Part shown: positions 59,601 to 64,000 of the stretch, one piece after another | Layout of the letters: the number at the start of each line of letters is the position of its first letter | Numbering within the stretch: position 1 is the stretch's first letter | DNA from: Oasisia sp. SBJ-2009 | Lineage: Eukaryota > Annelida > Polychaeta > Sabellida > Siboglinidae | DNA: 64,000 nucleotides | Assembly: GCA_964017155.1 (NCBI GenBank) | Contig: OZ024857.1 | Span: 23,125,655 to 23,189,654, forward strand | Reading direction: 5' to 3' | The notes under the pieces: model-generated | What the model saw: only the letters and a program-made list of their open reading frames with translations | What the model was told of the DNA's origin: nothing | Database searches by the model: none | Translations under genes and position numbers: made by a program

Positions 59601-62600
59601 TCTGGTGCACATGCGTGAATCGCATAGCCTTGTAGCCAAAACCCACACTTGTCCTGTACCCTCCACATAAACTGCAGTATGTCCCTATTACATAGAGACA
59701 TACATCCATTTATGCAGAGGTAACAACACAAGTCAGGAATTAATTGAATCAGGCCAATTGTCTGACAAATTTATTAACAACAAAAACCACAGCAAGCATG
59801 CTGGCACCGACTACAAATTGTACACCAAATTATACAGTGTAATAACATTCAAAAACAAATTATACAGTGCAATAACATTCAAAAACTAGTATCGACTAAC
59901 TTACTATTGGCTACTTAGCCGAATTCACCATGTGTGGGGGTCATTCCGCCACCAGGTCACCCAACATATTGTGACCGACCCCCCAATGGTTTCGGTACAA
60001 TCTACGTGTTCTTCAAATTGTTTTTATAATGATAAATAAATGTAGTAATGTGAACATAGAGTGGATTTACTGCATGTAAAACCTGCATTGGCCATGTGAA
60101 TCCGAAACGGCAAATCAGTTTCGACACACGATATCGATGTTGATAACCACGTACATGGTCGTGGCTAGAACTGTTTGCATCAATCCATCGAATTTGTAAT
60201 TGTTTGTCTTAATTGATGCAATGAAAAATACACAAGCGGCACCGTATGCTGTTTCGTTTTTGTCGCTCAGAAACTTTACACGAACAGTCAGCGTTTAATC
60301 CAACGTAAAAAAATCCGCCATTTGTTTGATGCACACGACGGCCTCTCTCTGAGAGTACCATAAAATATAAAATAAAAGCCCTCTTTGTGGTAAGCATTTA
60401 CATTTACCATAGATCTACTTATGAAAGTCTCACCAGTAACGGTTCGATTGCCCTACACACAATTGTTATTTTCGAATAGCATTAGTCTGGGTGCCATCTG
60501 TGCTAATAATTGTAGCTTCTACTCTGTTTCATTTTTGCGACACTCAAAGACATTTTCATGGATTGTTTCACATCTAAAAACAGGGGTGGGCGTCTATTAG
60601 GTAGTGCGCGTCTATAAGAGACAATACGGTACATGTAAATAGTGTTGTCATATCTTGAATTTTGTATTGCAGGTGGATTATGAACTTAATGAAGCAATTA
60701 TAAGGGCAAACATTGCATTTCTTTTACCCTTGTTTCAACAATTTGTATTGTATGCACAGTATACATGATGTAAAATGTATGTGTCATTATTGAAATAAAT
60801 TTCATTCATTCATGCATTCATTCAAATACCTCTTCTGCAGGCAGGAAGCAGATTTGAACTTGGATGAACATGATTTAAGATAGGCTTCAGGTTTCGGAGT
60901 GAATTCTTAGTGTACTGGTATGTGTTGCAGAGACCTGAGCTCCAACCGACTGACTGAACTGCCAAATGGGGGAGACTTCTGTGATATTTCTGTGGCTAAT
61001 GGACTGCAACTGAACAACAACAGAGTGACTTTCCTGCCAACAGGAGTCTTCAATAACACTCAGTGCGAATATTTGTAAGTAACACTACATATTAAAATGA
61101 CGGGATGCAATCTGTATGTGATGTTGTGGATGCTATGTGTACTTGTGTGGTTTGTTTCCTGTATGATGTGTTTGCTTTATGTGATGTGTTTGATGTGAGT
61201 GTGGAATGTGCTTGATGTGGGTATGTGATATGTTTGCTGTGGGTATGTGATGTGTTTGTTGTGGGTGTATGATGTTTTTGTTATGGGTGTGAGATGTGTT
61301 CGATATGAGTATGAGATGCATTTGTGGGTGGGTGTTGTGGGTGTGTGATGTGTTTGATGTGTATATGTGATGCATTAGTGGTGGGTGTGTAATGTTTGCT
61401 CTGGGTGTGTGGTGTGTTTGCTGTGTGTGAGTGATGTGTTTGCTGTGGGTATATGATGTGTTTGCTGTGTGTATGTGTGATGTGTTTGATGTGTGTATGT
61501 GATGCATTTGCAGCGGGTGTATGATGTTTGTATGTGATATGTTTGTTGTGGGTGTGTGATATGTTTGCTGTGGGTGTGTGATGTGTTTGTTGTGGGTGTG
61601 TGATATGTTTGCTGTGGGTGTGTGATGTGTTTGTTGTGGGTGTGTGATATGTTTGCTGTGGGTGTGTGATGTATTTGATGTGTGTATGTGTGATGTGTTT
61701 GATGTTTGTATGTGATGTGTTTGCTGTGGGTGTGTGATATGTTTGCTGTGGGTGTGTGATGTATTTGATGTGCATATGTGATGTGTTCCATTCCTATGTC
61801 AGCCACAGATAGGGCAGTTTGGCATTAAATATAAATCATGGCAAAGTCAGCAGTGTTGTTGGACAGAGATCGTACATGCCATGATTCCGGTGGATGCATT
61901 CTCAATGTCGTCTGTCACAGTTTTTGACATGGATTATATTTTAATCACTTGCCAAACATATATAACAAATATATATTGTTATACCTTTAAGATGAGGTCT
62001 TGTGAACCTGGAATATGGATTGTTGGTTGATTTTTGAAGTATAATACAGTGTCTCTACTTACATAGGGACTTGACATCCAACAAGATTTCGATCATCGAG
62101 TCAGATGCATTCAGAAACGTTCGTGTTACAAGAAGAATTGACCTGGGTTCAAATGAGCTGAGAACATTGCATGCCAACTCCTTCCATGGTGTGAGCACCT
62201 CGTAAGTATATTTAACTAGATGTACTCCAGAACAGAAAAACCTAGTTGATAAGTGGATAAGGACATTAGTTGCTTATTGAGAGGTCACACATGAGGTCAC
62301 ACATTTTGTTTCTTATAGCATATTTGTTACTTTAGTTTGTTTTTCAAAATTTAGACCTAAATGCATCTTGTCGAACATTTGTGTAAAGATTGAAACAAAA
62401 TACTATTAAACATTTCTCCATACAGTAAAAATGCAATGTGGGTAATAAGTTATGAATAAATCACGTCTTAGTAACAGGGACCAATTGCTTGTCCTGTAAT
62501 ATCTGACACCGAACTTTAAAAAAAATCAATTATATCATCCCTGTTTTTAATCCATGATGGCCTCCCCCGTACCAAATTCCTATTTTTATTTCAATGTTAA

Positions 62601-63320
62601 CTAAGGTAGGCCAGTTATAGTAAAAGTGTCTTTGTCCCTGTAAGTAATGGGCATAATCATGCTGTGCGAATAGCGAACATATACCTTAGTTCCCTTTTAT
62701 TACCCTTACTTGTATTAAATTCAAAAATCTACATAAAAGTCAGTACTACGATAAAAGTGCATTTATTGACCATGCAGTCATTCGAAACAGGGTGTCTTGA
62801 TAGTGCCCATTTGCTCTATCTGGACTTTTAGGCAAGCCTTACTAAAATTGCACAACTATAGTTCACAATGTTAAATATATATTTTTATTATGCATAGAAC
62901 AACAAAATGGCAAACGATTTATATCTGTTTGGCGTACACACTAAATTATAATTGTGAATGTTTTGTTTTATTCACAACCGTTGGTGCGTCGCCCATTTAG
63001 AACTAGTTTCAGGAGAAAGGTACTTTTGTGTTTACTTTAAGTACATGATTTTACTTGTAGTTTAAGTACATTTTTCTAGAAGTACTTTTACTTGTAGTTT
63101 TTACTAGGGTTACTTTTACTTTTACTCAGGTACAAAATAAATGTATTTATTACAGCACTTCGCTTAGTGATGGTGACCTGGTGCTAAATGATATGCATCT
63201 GAACATCATCCCAAGTTTGGCCTTCGTAGATGTACATCTATCGGACGACTTGATGCTCAGTAGCAATGCTATCACGTCCATTGAGCCCCATGCTTTTGTT
63301 GGGGTGTCTGCAGATAATCT
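33574..63320 (+). CDS. Large extracellular leucine-rich-repeat protein, 22 internal exons (both ends outside)
   Basis: Twenty-two GT/AG exons join in a single open frame of about 806 residues. The visible product starts with a hydrophobic Trp/Val/Cys-rich stretch ending CIHCTA (possible signal-peptide core), then a Cys-rich LRRNT-like cap (C-x2-C-x-C-x9-C after four other Cys), then about 28 LRRs of the LxxLxLxxNxLxxIPxxxF type. N-glycosylation sequons (NLT, NGT, NES, NVT, NNT) support an extracellular fate. No transmembrane segment, LRRCT or cytoplasmic domain lies inside the window. The start ATG was not found and should be in an exon left of 33,574. The long uninterrupted LRR array recalls chaoptin- or artichoke-type adhesion proteins, but orthology cannot be judged. 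From exon 2 on, every intron is phase 2 and splits the same LRR leucine codon. Confidence 0.88.
34330..35150. mobile_element. Decayed copy of the tRNA-containing fold-back element
   Basis: Blocks match the element at 27,120-28,690 in order: AGGTTTCACAGAGGCTTGACC (34,337), an A-box-like TAGCTCAGTTGGCAGATG (34,588), AAATGATTCAGTTTACAATT (34,981) and TTTCAACTTTCTGCAG (35,127). The last part of the right arm is shortened. It lies in intron 1 of the LRR gene, about 100 bp before exon 2. Confidence 0.55.
35250..35451 (+). CDS. LRR gene exon 2 (Cys-rich LRRNT cap)
   Basis: 202 nt, phase 1 to 2, acceptor TGTTTTCAG and donor GTAAGA. It encodes a Ser/Tyr-rich stretch and then eight cysteines in about 30 residues ([22 protein letters not shown]). 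The final C-x2-C-x-C-x9-C resembles the LRR N-terminal cap. Confidence 0.85.
35946..36014 (+). CDS. LRR gene exon 3
   Basis: 69 nt, phase 2 to 2. It encodes one LRR ([20 protein letters not shown]). Confidence 0.85.
36600..36674 (+). CDS. LRR gene exon 4
   Basis: 75 nt, phase 2 to 2, acceptor CTGTTTCAG. One LRR with an NGT sequon ([16 protein letters not shown]). Confidence 0.88.
37146..37208 (+). CDS. LRR gene exon 5
   Basis: 63 nt, phase 2 to 2. One short LRR ([20 protein letters not shown]). Confidence 0.82.
37321..37792. repeat. AGTG/AGTC simple repeat in LRR-gene intron 5
   Basis: Four-base periodic repeat (GAGTCAGTGAGTGAGTCGGTG-type) of about 470 bp. It contains about a dozen exact TGAGTCA heptamers. 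Confidence 0.95.
38070..38147 (+). CDS. LRR gene exon 6
   Basis: 78 nt, phase 2 to 2, acceptor GTCTTCCAG. One LRR beginning [12 protein letters not shown] and ending LPTTLTHV. Confidence 0.88.
38432..38500 (+). CDS. LRR gene exon 7
   Basis: 69 nt, phase 2 to 2, acceptor TCTTCTTGCAG. One LRR ([20 protein letters not shown]). Confidence 0.9.
39194..39265 (+). CDS. LRR gene exon 8
   Basis: 72 nt, phase 2 to 2, acceptor TTTGTAG. One canonical LRR ([20 protein letters not shown]). Confidence 0.92.
39584..39661 (+). CDS. LRR gene exon 9
   Basis: 78 nt, phase 2 to 2, acceptor ATTACAG. One LRR starting [18 protein letters not shown]. Confidence 0.92.
39980..40051 (+). CDS. LRR gene exon 10
   Basis: 72 nt, phase 2 to 2, acceptor TTCTTTCAG. 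One LRR ([20 protein letters not shown]). The next intron carries the large 54-bp minisatellite. Confidence 0.92.
40268..40380 (-). mobile_element. Retroposon 3' tail with (TTA)n end, minus strand
   Basis: TAATAATAATAATAACAACTT is followed by TATTTCATATTGAGCC. Read on the minus strand this ends GGCTCAATATGAAATAAAGTT and then TTA repeats, the usual form of LINE/SINE tails. The 5' limit is unclear. Confidence 0.45.
41028..44358. repeat. 54-bp C-rich minisatellite, about 62 units (LRR-gene intron 10)
   Basis: Unit of 54 bp (53 in the CCCCGTCC variant) built from CTCCTTCCCCTGTCCACTGC, ATCCTCCTCCACAACCTCC and ATCACCTCCATGTCT. Units are nearly identical. Variants (CTTTCC for CTCTCC, CCACCACGTCC, CTGAATCC) mark a higher-order block of 1,129 bp. 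Because 54 is a multiple of 3, both strands show very long open frames; these are artefacts. The array ends about 100 bp before the acceptor of exon 11. Confidence 0.98.
44462..44533 (+). CDS. LRR gene exon 11
   Basis: 72 nt, phase 2 to 2, acceptor TTTTTGCCACAG and donor GTAAGT. One canonical LRR ([20 protein letters not shown]). It is sandwiched between the two 54-bp-unit minisatellites. Confidence 0.93.
44732..44884 (+). CDS. LRR gene exon 12 (two LRRs)
   Basis: 153 nt, phase 2 to 2, acceptor TGTCTGTGCAG. Two LRRs: [20 protein letters not shown], then a second ending [11 protein letters not shown]. Confidence 0.92.
44960..46060. repeat. Second, diverged array of the 54-bp minisatellite (LRR-gene intron 12)
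   Basis: About 20 units of the same CTCCTTCCC...CACTGCATCC, CTCCACAACC, CACCTCCATGT design, with many more substitutions (CTCTGTCCATTACATCC, CCCTCGCCACC, CTTCTCAACAA). No clean higher-order period is visible. Confidence 0.96.
46413..46490 (+). CDS. LRR gene exon 13
   Basis: 78 nt, phase 2 to 2, acceptor GTTTCAG. One LRR ([20 protein letters not shown], then PALTV). Confidence 0.9.
47140..51960. repeat. 41-42-bp splice-site-like minisatellite, about 116 units (LRR-gene intron 13)
   Basis: The unit, read from the acceptor, is TTATTTCTTGGAAGC, then GTGAGTGGTGTTTGTGTCTG, then TTCACAG. Each unit therefore shows an AG acceptor preceded by T/G-rich sequence, 15 nt, and a GTGAGT donor. Variants replace CACAG with CACTG or GCAG, AAGC with AATC, and TTTGTGTCTG with TTTTGTCTG (41 bp). 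The last unit runs directly into the real acceptor of exon 14. All long frames here are artefacts of the period. Confidence 0.98.
51961..52071 (+). CDS. LRR gene exon 14
   Basis: 111 nt, phase 2 to 2, acceptor TCTGTTCACAG (the last minisatellite unit) and donor GTACGT. It encodes [20 protein letters not shown], then [16 protein letters not shown]: an LRR with an insertion of about 12 residues and an NES sequon. Confidence 0.88.
52295..52731. repeat. Six tandem units of about 67-73 bp (LRR-gene intron 14)
   Basis: CAGACACTTGTGTTGACACT, then CAGAAATGTTTCAGTTGTGA and CATGTAGAAGACAGGGTGTC recur about six times with decay, ending about 35 bp before exon 15. Confidence 0.92.
52765..52914 (+). CDS. 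LRR gene exon 15 (two LRRs)
   Basis: 150 nt, phase 2 to 2, acceptor CTGCTTCAG. Two LRRs: [20 protein letters not shown], then LFMESNQL...[11 protein letters not shown]. Confidence 0.93.
53129..53322. mobile_element. MITE-like element, 194 bp (LRR-gene intron 15)
   Basis: GCAACTCGGGCC at the left and GGCCCGAGTTGC at the right form perfect 12-bp inverted ends; TTGTG/CACA continues inward and GTAAT/GTATT lies outside. No coding sequence. Confidence 0.55.
53837..53986 (+). CDS. LRR gene exon 16 (two LRRs)
   Basis: 150 nt, phase 2 to 2, acceptor TGTTTGCAG. Two LRRs: [20 protein letters not shown], then [20 protein letters not shown] with an NVT sequon. Confidence 0.92.
54324..54389 (+). CDS. LRR gene exon 17
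   Basis: 66 nt, phase 2 to 2, acceptor TTTTTTAATCAG. One LRR ([20 protein letters not shown]). Confidence 0.92.
54697..56058. mobile_element. TA-flanked pogo/Tigger-like element (LRR-gene intron 17)
   Basis: Left end TA-CAGTAGTCCCTCTCTTTAGC and inverted right end TA-CAGCAGTACCTCCGTTCAAC share the CAG[TC]AGT.CCTC..TT design seen in pogo/Tigger elements of the Tc1/mariner group (family recollection). The inside repeats phrases such as GTGTCC and CATCAGAGGG. No transposase frame; 1,362 bp. Confidence 0.6.
56417..56622. repeat. (TA)n microsatellite with TATACGTATA/TATACATATG interruptions
   Basis: About 200 bp of alternating purine and pyrimidine in LRR-gene intron 17. Confidence 0.95.
57651..57794 (+). 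CDS. LRR gene exon 18 (two LRRs)
   Basis: 144 nt (exactly 2 x 72), phase 2 to 2, acceptor GCTCTTTCAG. Two LRRs: [20 protein letters not shown], then [20 protein letters not shown]. Confidence 0.94.
58284..58427 (+). CDS. LRR gene exon 19 (two LRRs)
   Basis: 144 nt, phase 2 to 2, acceptor GTTTTTACAG and donor GTATGT. Two LRRs: [20 protein letters not shown], then [20 protein letters not shown]. Confidence 0.93.
58893..59937. repeat. Direct repeats of about 230 bp flanking a nested palindrome (LRR-gene intron 19)
   Basis: Segments 58,893-59,122 and 59,708-59,937 are about 97% alike by eye (TTTATGCAGAGG, AATCAGGCCAATTGTCTGAC, GCATGCTGGCACCGACTACA, GCCGAATTCACCATGTGTGG). Each contains a 30-bp internal tandem (ATACAGTGCAATAACATTC twice). 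The palindrome at 59,127-59,322 lies between them. It may be a small terminal-repeat (TRIM-like) element or a segmental duplication; no primer-binding site was seen. Confidence 0.75.
59127..59322. repeat. Two nested perfect inverted repeats (47-bp and 24-bp arms)
   Basis: Outer arms 59,127-59,173 and 59,276-59,322 are exact reverse complements over 47 bp. Inner arms 59,212-59,235 and 59,241-59,264 are exact over 24 bp around a GGAAT loop. Confidence 0.95.
59945..60629. mobile_element. Second copy of the CCGTATTGT element, inverted and truncated
   Basis: It ends ACAATACGG-TA at 60,629 and runs leftwards in the opposite orientation to the copy in CPSF6 intron 7, sharing GGGTGGGCGTCTATTAGGTA, AAAAGCCCTCTTTGTGGTAA and AACTGATTTGCCGTTTCGGA (minus strand). 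Homology stops near the direct repeat at 59,937, so the other end is lost. Confidence 0.65.
60690..60835 (+). mobile_element. Possible retroposon tail ending in (CATT)n
   Basis: Ends TTATTGAAATAAATTTCATT followed by CATT repeats. Weak. Confidence 0.3.
60931..61074 (+). CDS. LRR gene exon 20 (two LRRs)
   Basis: 144 nt, phase 2 to 2, acceptor TGTGTTGCAG. Two LRRs: [20 protein letters not shown], then [20 protein letters not shown] with an NNT sequon. Confidence 0.94.
61150..61790. repeat. GTGATGTGTTTGCTGTGGGT-type minisatellite (LRR-gene intron 20)
   Basis: About 640 bp of an 18-21-bp unit (TGTGTGATATGTTTGCTGTGG and variants), best ordered between 61,530 and 61,780. Confidence 0.95.
62067..62201 (+). 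CDS. LRR gene exon 21 (two LRRs)
   Basis: 135 nt, phase 2 to 2, acceptor CTTACATAG. Two LRRs: [20 protein letters not shown], then [20 protein letters not shown]. Confidence 0.93.
63156..63320 (+). CDS. LRR gene exon 22 (two LRRs, last in window)
   Basis: 165 nt, phase 2 to 2, acceptor TTATTACAG and donor GTGAGT. Two LRRs: [20 protein letters not shown], then [20 protein letters not shown]. The gene continues to the right; 63,321-64,000 is intron with nothing else seen. Confidence 0.92.
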
Positions 63321-64000
63321 GTGAGTATCTTTCAGAATATTAGTTGCTTGTAAAGCTAAATAATCTGTTAGTACATTTTCAGAATATTAGTTGCTTGTAA
63401 AGCCAAACACTCCAGCGAAGTTGTATTTTTGGACTAAGAATTCCCAAAACATTTTATGCCAGATTATAATAGCTTTATATGTATACTATCAATAGACCTT
63501 ATAGTTTACTTTTATAACAGTTGTCATACTTTTAAATGGCTTATATTCATAAATGAAACATGTTGACATAAAGTAAGCATATCCATTAAGCATTCTTTGA
63601 TGGTGTCTTTTAAAACAAATTTTCAAAATCTGCATTTGAAAAAAATAATTGGGAGTAATTATGTTACCCAAAAGATATTTTGAATGTTACATTCAGCGTA
63701 ATTCATTCTATGCAATGACCAGACACTTTGAAAAAGTCATGAATAGAATGAAAGATAGATTAGTATTTATTGCAATTTTTTCCATACAATTATTTACAAA
63801 ATAACATTTTAATAGTTTGATAAATGCTCTGGTCATTGTGCAACAGAATATACAGTGTATGTGGATTTTCAAGAATATAATTATATATCCCATAAAGAAT
63901 TATAGTGTTTCCAAATTTGCCACTATGGCAAGCATTTTGTTTGTAAACATAGAATGAGGTCTGGCTATAAAGTTCAACTGTTTTACTCACAAAAACCCAT

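Noticed and set aside
37321..61790. CRISPR-like regular repeats
   Set aside because: The arrays are head-to-tail minisatellites without unique spacers, in a eukaryotic intron context.
61133..61806. His/Thr-rich minus-strand frames
   Set aside because: Translations of the GTGATGTG-type minisatellite in LRR-gene intron 20.

Overview
This is nuclear DNA of an intron-rich invertebrate animal. Every coding segment is a short exon bounded by GT/AG splice sites, AT-rich introns and spacers dominate, and transposon and microsatellite debris is heavy. A lophotrochozoan such as a mollusc would fit, but that is inference; nothing in the window fixes the phylum.

Left part (about 1-13,000, minus strand): the 5' eleven coding exons of a CPSF6 gene, the large subunit of pre-mRNA cleavage factor Im. 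They run from the ATG at 12,993 leftwards to a donor at 1,282 and give about 416-421 residues: acidic N-terminus, RRM, an Arg/Gly-rich stretch, then the long Pro-rich region. The C-terminal charged/RS-like exons must lie beyond position 1. Its introns carry nested transposons, including a TTAA-bounded element inside a TA-bounded element in intron 7.

Middle (about 13,000-33,500): no convincing gene. It holds GA, TA and CCCT simple repeats (one a polypyrimidine tract of about 530 bp), two long-inverted-repeat elements bounded by TTAA, a large fold-back element with tRNA-like A/B boxes in both arms, small MITE-like elements and dead non-LTR retrotransposons. One of these retrotransposons has an 11-bp target duplication.

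Right part (about 33,570-64,000, plus strand): 22 internal exons of one large gene for a secreted or cell-surface leucine-rich-repeat (LRR) protein. The exons join in a single open frame of about 806 residues: a hydrophobic possible signal-peptide core, a Cys-rich LRRNT-like cap, then about 28 LRRs. The gene is open at both ends: no start ATG was found and the LRRs run off the right edge. After the first intron, all introns are phase 2. Early exons hold one LRR each and later exons usually two.

The most unusual parts are three large minisatellites in introns of the LRR gene. Two adjacent introns carry the same 54-bp C-rich unit (41,028-44,358 and 44,960-46,060). A 4.8-kb array (47,140-51,960) is built from a 41-42-bp unit that looks like a copy of a 3' splice site, a 15-nt in-phase mini-exon and a 5' splice site, and it ends exactly at a real exon acceptor. 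The two genes are not obviously related in function.
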